Assembly (NCBI GenBank): GCA_900074725.1
Contig: LT598455.1
Span: 373,802 to 437,801 of the forward strand
DNA: 64,000 bases
DNA from: Lachancea dasiensis
Taxonomy: Eukaryota; Ascomycota; Saccharomycetes; Saccharomycetales; Saccharomycetaceae
Direction: 5' to 3'
Positions within the stretch are counted from its first letter, which is position 1; every line of letters starts with the position of its first letter. Positions 1-9,600 of the stretch are shown one piece after another. Below the pieces are notes generated by a model. It did not search any database. It was not told where the DNA came from and saw only the letters and a program-made list of their open reading frames with translations. Position numbers and translations under genes: made by a program.

Positions 1-6
1 CCAACT

Positions 7-861
7 ATGCGATTTGCTTTATGGGCGTTCTTTATATCGTTGGTAGTCGCTGACATAGCCTTGGTGGAACCGGGGACGGGTAAAAGCTTTTCACCCAGTG
101 GTGGGACCTTGTCTATCCCAGTGAAATGGAACGACGATGGAAAAGCCCCAACTCTGAGCAAGATTGAGTATTACGTTTTTAATCTATGTTATGGTAACAA
201 CGATAATATTGATTGTGTGGAACAAAGTGGGGACAATAATAAAGTAGAGAGTTCCGATCTGAAGAAAGGCGACGATGGGTACTACTCAGAAACTGCGACA
301 TTTGACAGCTCTGCTGCCGGTAATGGGCAGTATTTTTTGCAAGTTTACGGCTTTATCAAAGATCTTGGTGGAGGCACTATCTACCAGAGTATCCATTACT
401 CGCCCCGTTTCACATTGAAGTCCATGAAAGGTACCATTAGTCCCTCGGTGACCACTAATACGCAACCAACAGCCCAAGTTGCTTACCAGACCGCCACCGC
501 CGCTCAAACAGGTGATACCTCTAAATCTTTCACCGTTCCTTACACCAAGCAGACTGGCTCGTTTAGATACGCTCCAATGCAAACGCAGCCCTCGGGTTCC
601 GTAACCGCCACGAGCTGGACAAGAAGGTTTCCAACGAGCGCAGTGACATTCTACTCTACCTATCAAACTTCTGTGCAACAGGCAAGTACCATCACTCCCG
701 GCTGGTCATACACGATCACTAGTGAAGTGAATTGGGCTACTCCTCGGCCATATCCGTCTCAAAACGGTGGGTGGTATGATCCTAAGTCTAGACAAACTCT
801 CACCACAAGAAAATTGAACTTAAAGCAATGGGTGGGACACGCATTTGCGTCGAGTGCTTAG
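7..861 (+). CDS. KRE9: Kre9/Knh1 family secreted protein, cell-wall beta-1,6-glucan assembly
   Basis: 284 residues, against about 276 in S. cerevisiae Kre9. A hydrophobic signal peptide covers about residues 1-15 and is followed by the family pattern FSPSGGT near residue 28. The conserved C-terminal half includes FTVPYTKQTG (about 174-183), ITPGWSYTI (about 230) and a basic tail. The family is secreted, O-mannosylated and needed for beta-1,6-glucan in the wall. Only six bases precede the ATG, so the promoter lies outside the window. The signal peptide starts directly at this ATG, which supports the start. The next gene, RFA3, is convergent, as YJL174W and YJL173C are in S. cerevisiae. KNH1 is the alternative paralogue name. 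Synteny favours KRE9. Confidence 0.93.
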   Translation: MRFALWAFFISLVVADIALVEPGTGKSFSPSGGTLSIPVKWNDDGKAPTLSKIEYYVFNLCYGNNDNIDCVEQSGDNNKVESSDLKKGDDGYYSETATFDSSAAGNGQYFLQVYGFIKDLGGGTIYQSIHYSPRFTLKSMKGTISPSVTTNTQPTAQVAYQTATAAQTGDTSKSFTVPYTKQTGSFRYAPMQTQPSGSVTATSWTRRFPTSAVTFYSTYQTSVQQASTITPGWSYTITSEVNWATPRPYPSQNGGWYDPKSRQTLTTRKLNLKQWVGHAFASSA

Positions 862-1102
862 CAAGATGGGAACAGTACTCATTTTTTCATACAGTTCTTT
901 TTCAAACAGGAAAGCACCATCGGCGAAGCCAACAGAAGAACCGTCCCCATATGGACACCATGTCATCAGCTGGTATGCTATCTTGACTAATTTAGAGGCC
1001 CCCTCCTGCCTCCACTGTGGTGTACTTATGCTCTCTATCATTCTGTGACCGTAACGTTCGTTAACTACATACTTTACAAAATACATTCAACCGCACTAGT
1101 CT

Positions 1103-1453
1103 CTAGGTCAGTTCTGGGAATTTGCTGGCCAGCTGTTGTAGCGCCACGACTCCCGATATGCTCATAGTCTCTCCCGGAGGAAACACACACTTTACGGAGT
1201 CCAAAACCAAAAACCCAACGTCACCGGAGTCATTGCTACGGCATACAAATTCATACCATTCCTGTAAATCGTAATTCACATTTGTAGATGTTCTGACATT
1301 GGTCAAACTGATCATTTCGCCTCCAGTGGTGGGACTGGCAACAATAATTTGATCCCTCTGCGGCTGAGCTGTCACTTGTCCTATGATGCGGAAAACAGGC
1401 GAAGAAAGATGACCTAGCTGTTGGGGATCGACACGGGGAGTTAAGCTGGACAT
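1103..1453 (-). CDS. RFA3: Replication protein A 14-kDa subunit
   Basis: 116 residues, close to the 122 of S. cerevisiae Rfa3. The start (TPRVDP, then PVFRIIGQV), the middle WYEFVCRSNDSGDVGFLVLD and the end GVVALQQLASKFPEL follow the family closely. It is a single OB-fold and the smallest subunit of the nuclear single-strand DNA-binding heterotrimer, acting in replication, repair and recombination. It is transcribed away from CPS1 and towards KRE9. An ACGCGT box (MCB type) lies about 125 bp upstream, consistent with G1/S control. Confidence 0.93.
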   Translation of the reverse strand: MSSLTPRVDPQQLGHLSSPVFRIIGQVTAQPQRDQIIVASPTTGGEMISLTNVRTSTNVNYDLQEWYEFVCRSNDSGDVGFLVLDSVKCVFPPGETMSISGVVALQQLASKFPELT

Positions 1454-1577
1454 GTTAGAGATGTGACAAAGCTCGTGTGGCTATTATCGCGAACTTTCAC
1501 TGTAAGGTTTCGGTGAAGAATTATGAAGGGCGTCGCGTCAAGTAATTGTTACAAAATAGCATTGAACACGAGGCGCT

Positions 1578-1583
1578 ACGCGT
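1578..1583. promoter_or_regulatory. MCB element (ACGCGT) upstream of RFA3
   Basis: A perfect palindromic ACGCGT lies about 125 bp upstream of the RFA3 ATG. This is the MBF (Mbp1/Swi6) site found before S. cerevisiae replication genes. Function here is inferred from motif and position only. Confidence 0.5.
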
Positions 1584-2733
1584 ATTTCCAACAACGTGAC
1601 CCTCAACAACAACAACTGTTCTACTGCTACTCGTGTAGACATAAGATGAAGTCACTTAAGATGGCTATTGGGTTCATTCTTGAGACTCTTCTTGCTGTCT
1701 GGAGTAGATAGATACCAACCATTAATCATATATATGGTCTCAATCCTTTCCATTAGCCGCCCAGCTGCCCACCTGTGAGAAACTACTTTAGGCGATCTCA
1801 GTTAGTAACCAAAATCTGTGTTGGACGGAAGAGCAGGATTATCAAAGCTTTGAATCGTTAAAGTAATTAGGTAGGTCACCAAATGCGACTACAGTTCGTG
1901 ATTCGCAGTGGTTTGACCCCGAACGCCCAGAAGCCAATGCCTTTCAACAACACGCCAGTATGGGTTTTCATGTATCGAGCTCAGTCGGTGCTTCAGTCGT
2001 AATCGTTAGCCAAGCCCGACCCTGCACATGTAATTTCGCTAGTGCATTGGCAAACGTGTCTCTTGGAGCGGATTTAACCTTAGGGGCCGTGGGAGAACGA
2101 GGTAAAGGAGGAGTACCAAAGTTATAAATGCTTGAAAACACTGTCAAGCCTTTTCAATCAAAAAGTACAGGGTTTACGAACAGCTGTTAGACTTCAAGAG
2201 CTCATGGGAGAGACGATGTGCCTGTTTCGCGGACGTTAGGCAAATGAACTTTCTAGAGAGCCAGGTTACTATGAGTCAATCGGACTGGAGAATGACTGCA
2301 AGCTCTGGTGTAATCCAATTTCAATCATCACGACAGTAATGGCTAATGCTATCTTTTGGTTTATTGGTGGGTGCACCGTGGACCTGTGAAGTCCGAATCT
2401 CTTGCGCACGACGCACAATTGAAGACCACAGGTAATTCCTTATTCATTAAGACTTATTGAGACATATCAAGACATTTCAAGATTTACGACACATGTCAAA
2501 CTTCAACTCACTTGCCGAGGCCAATTGTCTGTTTTCACAAATCGAGAAACATCTTTGACGCCAATTTCTTGGCAGCCTTACAAAGCGTGCTTTCAGCAAA
2601 TTCCACCGTCATTCTGTCGTGCGTACGGCAGCGGTCCCACCGCAGATGTCCTTCTGTTAATTATCTCGAAAGTCGGTTCGGTCCTTCCCTATCGAGTTGT
2701 ATCTTATCTATTGTAATTGGGAACCTTGAAAGA

Positions 2734-2741
2734 TATAAATG
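2734..2741 (+). promoter_or_regulatory. TATA box of CPS1
   Basis: TATAAATG fits the TATAWAWR consensus and lies 136 bp upstream of the CPS1 start codon, within the normal range for yeast TATA promoters. Confidence 0.5.
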
Positions 2742-2876
2742 CCAAATGACAATTCTAAAAGTTCACCCTACGGCAGATGAACTCACCTAGCTTTCTCAAA
2801 TTCAGGGAAGTAGCTACTCACAGCAGAGCCGTGATCAGCTTTCTTTGACGACCCATCTTAGTGAATTTCCGTTACA

Positions 2877-4595
2877 ATGGGTCTACGCTCAGATTACCAA
2901 AGTCTATCAGGGTCCAGTGGACCATGGACTCAGTCTAAGCTCAAAAAGTCGCTACTACTTGGTGCAAGCACGTTAGCCCTAGGTTCTTTGGTTTGGAAGT
3001 CAGGTAGCAACATGGCCTCAACTTTTGAAGTTCGTTCAGAGAGCTGTGGTAAAATAGACGCAGTAGCTCCTAACTTCAACAAATCTGTCGACTTGATCTT
3101 CAATGACCCCAGTTTCCGCCATGAGTCTCTGTTGAAGCTCAGTGGGGCTTTACAAATCCCCACCGAAATTCAGGACACCAACCCTCTGCCAGAAGATGAC
3201 TTGGATTATTATAAGGAGTTCTTCAAGTTTCATGAATACCTCGTCGAAACTTTTCCATTGGTTCACAAGCATCTACAGCTTGAAAAGGTGAACCACGTCG
3301 GCTTGTTGTACACATGGAAAGGATCTGATGAGTCCTTGAAGCCCTTGATGTTGACAGCGCATCAAGATGTGGTGCCAGTCCACCCAGCAACCGTGGGCGA
3401 TTGGACTTACCCACCTTTTTCAGGTTATTATGACAATACCACCGGATTTGTATGGGGCCGCGGGGCCACAGACTGTAAAAATTTGCTAATTGGAGAAATG
3501 GAAGCTGTTGAACAGCTTTTGAAGGACGGCTACAAGCCAAAGAGATCTGTTGTCATCGCTCTAGGCTTTGATGAGGAATCCTCTGGAGTTTTGGGTGCCA
3601 AGTACTTGGGAGAGTTTCTATACAATAGATACGGCGACAACGGGATTTACGCGATTGTTGACGAGGGTGGTGGTGTCGTTCCAATTGCTGAGGATGTTTA
3701 TGTGGCTGCCCCTATCACAGGTGAAAAGGGCTATGTGGACGTCGAAATCACCGTTCATGGGGTTGGAGGCCATTCTTCTGTCCCTCCTGATCATACCACC
3801 ATTGGCGTTGCTGCTAATCTGATCAAATTGATAGAGTCCAACCCATTCGAGCCAACCTTCACTCCCAAAAATCCATTTTATGGTCTTTTAACCTGCACAG
3901 CAGAGCACAACGACAAACTACCAAGTGACGCCAAAAGGGCAATCTTAGAAGCGCCTTTCGACTCGAAGCAAAAACAAAAAATGATCAACATGCTAAGTGC
4001 AGAAAGAAGTACACGCGAGCTTTTGAGAACCTCTCAAGCCATTGACATTATAAAAGGCGGTATTAAGGCAAATGCATTGCCCGAAGTTACATCCTTTTTG
4101 GTGAACCATCGCATTGATATCAATTCTTCTGTCAACAAAACCCTCGAGAGAGATGTAGACCTCGTGAAGCAAGTCGCCCATCAGTTTGGCTATGGTGTTA
4201 CTTTCAATAATCAGAAGATTATTCCGTCTACAGAATTGGGCTATATTGAAGTTACCGCCAAGAAAGGTCTTGAACCTGCTCCAATCAGCCCCGTTGAAGG
4301 CTCTGATGTATGGGATCTTTTCGCAGGTACCATTCAAAATGTTTTCGAAAACGGGCACTTTAAAGAAAATCCGGAGGTCGAATTCTACGTCACTCAAGCA
4401 TTGATCAGCGGAAACACTGACACCAAATATTACTGGCGTCTGACCGAAAATATTTACAGATTCATGGGGATGGTCATTGAGGAAGATACAATGCGCACCA
4501 TCCATTCGGTAAACGAGCACATTCCAATGTCAGCGCACTTGTCCACTGTTGCATTTGTCTACGAGTACATTGTGAATGTCAACGAAAAAGCTTAG
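2877..4595 (+). CDS. CPS1: Vacuolar carboxypeptidase S (M20 metallopeptidase)
   Basis: 572 residues, against 576 in S. cerevisiae. A single hydrophobic segment at about 24-40 near the N-terminus fits the known type II membrane anchor, which the vacuole cleaves off. M20 zinc-ligand motifs are present in order: LTAHQDVVPV (His162, Asp164), WGRGATDC (Asp199) and GFDEESSG (the Glu pair near 233). The C-terminal part contains the ligand-bearing HIPMSAH-type segment. The enzyme releases C-terminal amino acids from peptides in the vacuole for nitrogen supply. The gene is convergent with STE3. Confidence 0.93.
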   Translation: MGLRSDYQSLSGSSGPWTQSKLKKSLLLGASTLALGSLVWKSGSNMASTFEVRSESCGKIDAVAPNFNKSVDLIFNDPSFRHESLLKLSGALQIPTEIQDTNPLPEDDLDYYKEFFKFHEYLVETFPLVHKHLQLEKVNHVGLLYTWKGSDESLKPLMLTAHQDVVPVHPATVGDWTYPPFSGYYDNTTGFVWGRGATDCKNLLIGEMEAVEQLLKDGYKPKRSVVIALGFDEESSGVLGAKYLGEFLYNRYGDNGIYAIVDEGGGVVPIAEDVYVAAPITGEKGYVDVEITVHGVGGHSSVPPDHTTIGVAANLIKLIESNPFEPTFTPKNPFYGLLTCTAEHNDKLPSDAKRAILEAPFDSKQKQKMINMLSAERSTRELLRTSQAIDIIKGGIKANALPEVTSFLVNHRIDINSSVNKTLERDVDLVKQVAHQFGYGVTFNNQKIIPSTELGYIEVTAKKGLEPAPISPVEGSDVWDLFAGTIQNVFENGHFKENPEVEFYVTQALISGNTDTKYYWRLTENIYRFMGMVIEEDTMRTIHSVNEHIPMSAHLSTVAFVYEYIVNVNEKA

Positions 4596-5140
4596 TGCCT
4601 TGCCAAACTACAAGCATGCGGGTCCCATAAAAAGTTTCAAAATAAGTAAAGCTCGATATATAGTCTAGACTACGGTATTGCCAGAAAAACACGGTTACTA
4701 TTAGCGTTGTATTTTTTCCGTCACCATGTTGAGGAACTGACGAAAGAAGGAGGATTTTAGAAATGACATCAAAATTAATGATCTGTTAGATAAACATTAA
4801 AAAATAACATTATCCACACAAGCCATTGTGGAATTAGGACAAATTGCCTATTTTATATAATGTGCCGTATCTTTTGTTGATCAACGCTCTTCATAAACCT
4901 AAATTTTATTCCCAGGGTTGCATTTTTCTACCACGCAGTGGTATCCTGTAGATGAACGATATTTGATCGCCCAAGACGCGTTGTTGGCGAATGAGTTTTA
5001 CATCTGAGATTCTGACAACCAAAACAAACGTATCCAAAACAAACGTATCCAAAACAAACGTATCCAACATTTATCAAATGCTTTTATTGAAGCGTAAATG
5101 TAAGAAGACATTTTTGGCTACCTTCACAGAACAATCTTTA
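4596..5140. other. Convergent intergenic region CPS1/STE3
   Basis: These 545 bp hold the 3' flanks of two convergent genes. The sequence is AT-rich, with the 15-bp tandem repeat described separately. An open frame runs from here into the antisense of STE3 but is an overlap artefact. Confidence 0.6.
5021..5065. repeat. Tandem repeat, 3 x 15 bp
   Basis: Three perfect copies of AAAACAAACGTATCC lie about 75 bp beyond the STE3 stop codon, in the shared 3' region of CPS1 and STE3. Confidence 0.9.
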
Positions 5141-6544
5141 TCAAACCAAGTCCTTCACGTTGAAACTCGAGGAAGGCGTGCAGTCAACTTGGTCCCTGCC
5201 GCTGCTATTGATATCCGAATGGGAACCTGTTCCATAGATGTGGTAGGATACGTGGCTTACTGGTGGACCACAAAAGGCTTCGTCACTAAGAGGTGCCTCT
5301 TCCTCGTAATTTATAGCATCTGTGGGATAGGCCGAGTAGGGGATATTCTCGAGATCTTCAAGTATCCCTCCTTTCTGCCCCATCTTTCCCTTACGCACGC
5401 GCTCGTGAGGTAATACATAGTCAATGACAAAATGGGAGGGTGACGTCGGAGTGGACCCTCCCATTTCAAAAGAGCTGCCGTCCGAAAAACCCTTCATAGA
5501 CTTGAAGACATCGGTGCCATCAGATGTGCTGCCTGAATTAGTAACACCTTTGTAAGTCTCTTGTTCACTGTAGAAATCGGACACTGCCTTTGAGTTGCGT
5601 TCTTTGGCCCTTTTCTCCATGAACTCCGATACAGAATCCAGCAGTGGTCCCATCCCCATACATCTTGCGCACCCAGCGTACATGTTGAGCGCATCCGTGC
5701 CCAACCCAAATACCATGAATACTAAGTACGACATCAATATGTAAAGCCACACACTATAGAGTGGCCTATTCACATCTAGACGTACAATGACATTCCAAAA
5801 AGCGTTATCATGCGCTGCTTGAAAATCGAGACCTCCGCTCAATTGTTGCAGCTCCTCTACGAATGAATAAAACGAGAATGGAAACATGACAAGAATGATC
5901 AGGACACAAAAGAATAAGAGGCGCGAAAATCTAGCCAGATTGAGACCGCTGTTTGTACAGTGCAAAATATCCCTGACGTCTTTACGCTTGCGGTAGAAAA
6001 CATATAGCAGTAGAACGGCATAAATGAATCCTACAAGGGACCACACAAACATCCATAACGTGTAAACTAATACCGTTGGCCATGATGGGGAAAGCAGGTT
6101 CTGGCAACCGTTGTACCTGAAGATCCCATACCTGAACACCTGAACAAGGCATGAGAGCCCCATAGTCAATATTGGTGTGATTAAACTGATGCTCAAGTCG
6201 ACACCAAGTTTTCGCCACGAGTTAGGTTCGGGTAAAACTGTATCGGCCTTCAGGATAGTATGTAGATTGTAGGCAATGTTGGCCACGGAACAGGATATAC
6301 CTACATTTGCACCTACTTGCAATTTGATCATCAAATCGCACCAGCCATAACCAGCCCACTTCTGCGCAAAATCTGACCCGCCCCAGATAGCGGCATCGAC
6401 AATCAACTTTATGTCCATAATAATTAGCCAAACTATCAGAATGATGGCTGGAGTGTTCCGTGTCTTTGAATGCCATGCCAAAGGAGGGAAGAGCATGGCC
6501 AAAGCCACGGAGCCTAATCCAATGATTGTATTGGGATAGCTCAT
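5141..6544 (-). CDS. STE3: a-factor pheromone receptor (class D GPCR)
   Basis: 467 residues, against 470 in S. cerevisiae Ste3. The first third is nearly collinear with the family: MSY start, PPLAWHS, IVDAAIW, CDLMIKLQVGAN, YNLHTILKAD, VFRYGIFRYNGCQNLLSP and KDVRDILHCTNSGLNL. Seven hydrophobic segments occupy about residues 1-300. The remainder is a hydrophilic cytosolic tail rich in Ser, Thr, Asp and Glu, as expected for phosphorylation and endocytosis. It is the alpha-cell receptor for a-factor, coupled to the Gpa1 heterotrimer. ASG7, an a-specific gene, lies 2 kb away. I searched the upstream 500 bp for an alpha1/Mcm1 site and saw none I would defend. Confidence 0.95.
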   Translation of the reverse strand: MSYPNTIIGLGSVALAMLFPPLAWHSKTRNTPAIILIVWLIIMDIKLIVDAAIWGGSDFAQKWAGYGWCDLMIKLQVGANVGISCSVANIAYNLHTILKADTVLPEPNSWRKLGVDLSISLITPILTMGLSCLVQVFRYGIFRYNGCQNLLSPSWPTVLVYTLWMFVWSLVGFIYAVLLLYVFYRKRKDVRDILHCTNSGLNLARFSRLLFFCVLIILVMFPFSFYSFVEELQQLSGGLDFQAAHDNAFWNVIVRLDVNRPLYSVWLYILMSYLVFMVFGLGTDALNMYAGCARCMGMGPLLDSVSEFMEKRAKERNSKAVSDFYSEQETYKGVTNSGSTSDGTDVFKSMKGFSDGSSFEMGGSTPTSPSHFVIDYVLPHERVRKGKMGQKGGILEDLENIPYSAYPTDAINYEEEAPLSDEAFCGPPVSHVSYHIYGTGSHSDINSSGRDQVDCTPSSSFNVKDLV

Positions 6545-7042
6545 TAAAATCAGAGTTTATGGATGAATATGCCCTTAAAATAAATTAGAAAGGCGCACCC
6601 ATCCTTAGACCCACCCAACTTGTGGAGCCGGTATTTATGCATTTTCGAAGCTTGTCAATTTTCCATTGCTCCCCACGGTTCTCATTAGCCTCTCACAACT
6701 TTGAGGTTCGACTTACTGATATATCGTAGCCATGATAAACCATTGAAACATCTCTGGGGTTGTCCTGCCAGGAGTCTAGAGCCCTGATATGTCAAGTCTT
6801 TCCTGTTTGGTTTGACAATGAAGCCATGTTGATGTCTATGCCAGTTAAGGACAAAGTGATGATTTTGAAGACTCAAATGAAATGATCAGTTAGTGTTACA
6901 AAGCTCGGCTGGCATCTTTACACGTTGAACAAGCATTTGTTTCGTAACGAAATCAGAGGTCTGCTACTTCAGACATAAAAATCTATAGTGGTATATTGTG
7001 TTTTTTGTAAAATAACTTCCCTATTCCCTTGCCCTTATTTTG
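6545..7042. other. STE3 promoter region / TOH1 3' flank
   Basis: These 498 bp must hold the STE3 promoter, since STE3 is read leftwards from 6544. No convincing TATA box, P box or Q box was recognised, and short open frames here have no similarity to known proteins. Confidence 0.5.
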
Positions 7043-8242
7043 CTAGAACAACACGGTGTGTGCTATGCTAGTCACGAAGGTAAAAGCATAAAACCACAGC
7101 GCACCAGTTCCCTTTTCGAACAAAGAATTTGCGTCAGAGGCTTTCGAAGTAGTGGACGATGCTGATGCAGAAATGGTGGCAAGTTTGGTGCTGAGAGACT
7201 CATCATCTGAGATACGAGAAATGATGTTATTGAGAGAGTCCGGAGTGATGGTTTGATCAAAGGATGTGCTGTTGGATACAAACACCACTGTGTTTCCGTT
7301 CGAGTCGAAGATTACACCGCCCTTCATGCTTCCCGAAGTGTCTCTGTTAATATATCCGTCTGCCTGAATACCAGTTCCCAAATCCTCAATTCCCTGGAAT
7401 GTATGGAAAGTAGAGTAGAGATGGTTTTTCTCGGTACCATTCATAACTTCGAAAATATCAAACTCTCCACACCCACTCGCCCAACACGAGCAGTTGGCGT
7501 CGGTAGGGTATTGTGAAGTCCTTGAAATCTGATCATTCAGCAGCCAGATAGCAGGCATGTCAAAATAATCGAACGAAGAGCTGTTACTTTGGGTCTCCGT
7601 AGGCATTTCGAAGTCAAATAAAAACATTTTAGTAGCACCTCCATATCCGTGGTAAGCAGGAATACCCGACCGATAGACACCGCACGAGTTCTTCTTGCCA
7701 GACTTTGGACAGCTGGCATTTGAGTAAATCACGTATTCTTGATCTGAAGTGATCAAAGTGTCTTCGGCCAAAAGTTGGGAGCTGGAGGATGAGGAAACAC
7801 CGTCAGAATCGGCGAACGAGAGGGCCTTCCCGAGCACCGGCGAGTCCTTACCAGCTTTAGTTAGAAAAACAGCATTCTCTGCAGTCTGACTGCTGGCGTC
7901 AAAGTAGGCTACACGGCTCCAGTCTGATGAATTGTCGGCATTGTCCAGATTGAACGATGAGGAGTTATAGAAAGCAAACTGGTTCAATTTCAAAGGCCCA
8001 CGAAAGTGTACAGAAACGGCATCTGAAATAGGAGCATTACTGCCGTAAAACCATTGCTTAGAGCCCACCGAGCACGAACAGTCGTCGCTGTCAGCATTCT
8101 TGATAGACACAACAGGAGTATAGGTGCCCGCAAATCCGACGTTGGTGAACTCAATCTTCTCGACAGCTTGCGGTCCGTCACTGGCAGCTGCTGACAGACC
8201 ACAAAGTCCAGCCACCGCAAGGGCCACGTTTTGTAATAGCAT
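7043..8242 (-). CDS. TOH1: GPI-anchored cell-wall protein of the Toh1/Tos1 family
   Basis: 399 residues with an N-terminal signal peptide (about 1-20). A large extracellular domain has paired cysteines (CSCS near 55, NCSCWASGCGEFDIFEV near 250) and many N-glycosylation sequons. A Ser/Thr-rich stretch near 350 leads to a C-terminal hydrophobic tail, as in GPI proteins. The family resembles glycosidases of the cell surface. The E-x-D-x-x-E arrangement in GEFDIFEV looks like a GH16-style active site, which is inference. YJL171C sits at the same place in S. cerevisiae, next to ASG7. A TATAAATA box on the minus strand lies at 8439-8446. Confidence 0.85.
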   Translation of the reverse strand: MLLQNVALAVAGLCGLSAAASDGPQAVEKIEFTNVGFAGTYTPVVSIKNADSDDCSCSVGSKQWFYGSNAPISDAVSVHFRGPLKLNQFAFYNSSSFNLDNADNSSDWSRVAYFDASSQTAENAVFLTKAGKDSPVLGKALSFADSDGVSSSSSSQLLAEDTLITSDQEYVIYSNASCPKSGKKNSCGVYRSGIPAYHGYGGATKMFLFDFEMPTETQSNSSSFDYFDMPAIWLLNDQISRTSQYPTDANCSCWASGCGEFDIFEVMNGTEKNHLYSTFHTFQGIEDLGTGIQADGYINRDTSGSMKGGVIFDSNGNTVVFVSNSTSFDQTITPDSLNNIISRISDDESLSTKLATISASASSTTSKASDANSLFEKGTGALWFYAFTFVTSIAHTVLF

Positions 8243-8438
8243 TCTGGAGACTTTACTTGGGTTCTCAGTAACTACTTTGAAAAGGCCAAAGTCGTTCGCT
8301 GTTATAATACAATCCTTGGTTGAATTTCACGTAGCAGTCGCTCACTTACTTGAAACCGAACCTGAAATATTAGTCTTCCAACAGTATCGAGGTGCTAGAT
8401 TTGGAAAGTAAGTGACAATGGGCTCTCGAGGGCTGTCT

Positions 8439-8446
8439 TATTTATA
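8439..8446 (-). promoter_or_regulatory. TATA box of TOH1
   Basis: TATAAATA on the minus strand, about 197 bp upstream of the TOH1 ATG, in the 309-bp gap between TOH1 and the ASG7 stop. No other element was recognised in this gap. Confidence 0.4.
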
Positions 8447-8551
8447 TTATAAGAATTTTGCATATGTGAAATGCCAAGCCTCGTGTCACTATTAATAAAA
8501 CTGACGCTCTGAAAATTTCAGCACTGGGGTTTAAGTTGGAAACAGGATAGG

Positions 8552-9118
8552 CTACTTCTTCGAAATCCATACAGCAAATATGGCGAACAAAGGATAAGCT
8601 GCCAATGCTAACGAGGTTCGAAGAGCCCAATTTCGATGATACCGGTATATTTCGTTGTGACTTGTCAAGACATCGTTGGAAACGGAACGAAGGTATTCCA
8701 GCTTGGCTATGGCGATGAAGTCGCTTTGATTAGCAGTAAAGGACCGAGATTTTGACTTTGAATTACTTTGGTGTTCGCGTCCAAATATTGTTTCAACAGC
8801 TTTGGATTTTTTGAGCTCCTTCGGCGTCGCGACGCAGGTGCGACTAAATTCCAGCTCATAAAACGTTGGTAGCTCGTCAGCATCTAGCTGTGGAAACTTG
8901 ACCCCACCTCTCACCACGCAACATGTGTAGCCAAAGAGAGTGATGCTAAGCAGCCAACATAGGGGGAACAGAAAGCCGCAGAAGAAGAGGCGTGGGAGCA
9001 AAAACCTTGTCTTTTCGCAGAGTTGGCAGCTCTGACACTCACAAGAAAAGGTCTTGAGACTCTGTTCAAATGGCGGGAGCGCATATTCGACCGCTTGCAC
9101 AGAGTCAGGAGAGGGCAT
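8552..9118 (-). CDS. ASG7: a-specific membrane protein, pheromone receptor inhibition
   Basis: 188 residues, against 209 in S. cerevisiae Asg7. It matches the family layout: a Cys-rich start (CECQSCQLCEKTRFLLPRLF), a first membrane segment (about 41-68), a middle cytosolic domain with ADELPTFYE and a VSNDVLTSHNEIYR-type motif, and a second membrane segment just before a KK end. Asg7 is made in a cells. It acts with Ste3 after fusion to silence G-beta signalling. The promoter holds a good TATA box (9234-9241) and an Mcm1-like site at 9331-9340. Confidence 0.88.
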   Translation of the reverse strand: MPSPDSVQAVEYALPPFEQSLKTFSCECQSCQLCEKTRFLLPRLFFCGFLFPLCWLLSITLFGYTCCVVRGGVKFPQLDADELPTFYELEFSRTCVATPKELKKSKAVETIFGREHQSNSKSKSRSFTANQSDFIAIAKLEYLRSVSNDVLTSHNEIYRYHRNWALRTSLALAAYPLFAIFAVWISKK

Positions 9119-9233
9119 AATTTTTCGAGCGAACTGTTTTTGTTGCTGGTTGTTGGGTACGATGCCAAGATGAAGAAGAGACTCGTTCAGCAGATCTCGA
9201 CAGGTGAAGTGGAAGAAAATCTAAATCAGCACA

Positions 9234-9241
9234 TATTTATA
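9234..9241 (-). promoter_or_regulatory. TATA box of ASG7
   Basis: TATAAATA on the minus strand is a perfect TATAWAWR match, 116 bp upstream of the ASG7 ATG. Confidence 0.5.
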
Positions 9242-9320
9242 CCAAAACCACTCCGCGCTCACATTATTGGTGCTTATTTGTTCGAGGTGGCACCCAGGTC
9301 TAAGAGCGTCAGTCAGCACA

Positions 9321-9350
9321 TTTGGAATTACCCTTTCGGAGTTGCACAAT
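9321..9350. promoter_or_regulatory. Candidate Mcm1-type a-specific-gene operator upstream of ASG7
   Basis: CCCTTTCGGA at 9331-9340 matches 9 of 10 positions of the Mcm1 core CCYWWWNNRG. It is preceded by GGAATTA and followed by GTTGCACAAT. It lies about 213 bp before the ATG, the usual distance of a-specific operators. The flanks resemble alpha2 half-sites, but spacing is about 3 bp shorter than the S. cerevisiae alpha2-Mcm1-alpha2 operator. ACAAT could instead suit an HMG-type a2 activator. Confidence 0.35.
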
Positions 9351-9600
9351 ATTAATAGAAAAAATGAATACACCAATTCAAGCTAACTACTAATGGGACC
9401 ATGATTTTAACCAGTGTCATGTCTGTAACATAGCCATGTAGTGAACCACCTTTTTTTACCTTATTAACTGAGAACAATAGATTCTGCGCAATTAGGAAGT
9501 GAAGGGCAATGCCAGACGGATTCCGTAATTAGGTATTCGACATTTTTATTCTATTTACTGTAGTAATGCAACATTGAGATATGAAACTGCATATCCCGAC

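Larger units (their letters stand above)
1454..2876. other. Long divergent intergenic region RFA3-CPS1
   Basis: These 1.4 kb separate two divergent genes. Only short open frames without recognisable similarity occur (about 1523-1711 and 2512-2790). The supported content is the MCB box near RFA3 and a TATAAATG box at 2734-2741, 136 bp before the CPS1 ATG. A second TATAAATG lies at 2123-2130 with no gene behind it. Confidence 0.6.

Noticed and set aside
1523-1711. 62-codon frame in the RFA3-CPS1 gap
   Set aside because: It lies over the RFA3 promoter with its MCB site and resembles no known protein.
4991-5413. 140-codon frame starting with KTNVS repeats
   Set aside because: It is made of the 15-bp tandem repeat followed by the antisense of the STE3 tail.
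6545-6760. Alpha1/Mcm1 site in the STE3 promoter
   Set aside because: Pieces such as TTTCCATTG and CAATGG occur, but no combination matches the P and Q boxes well enough.
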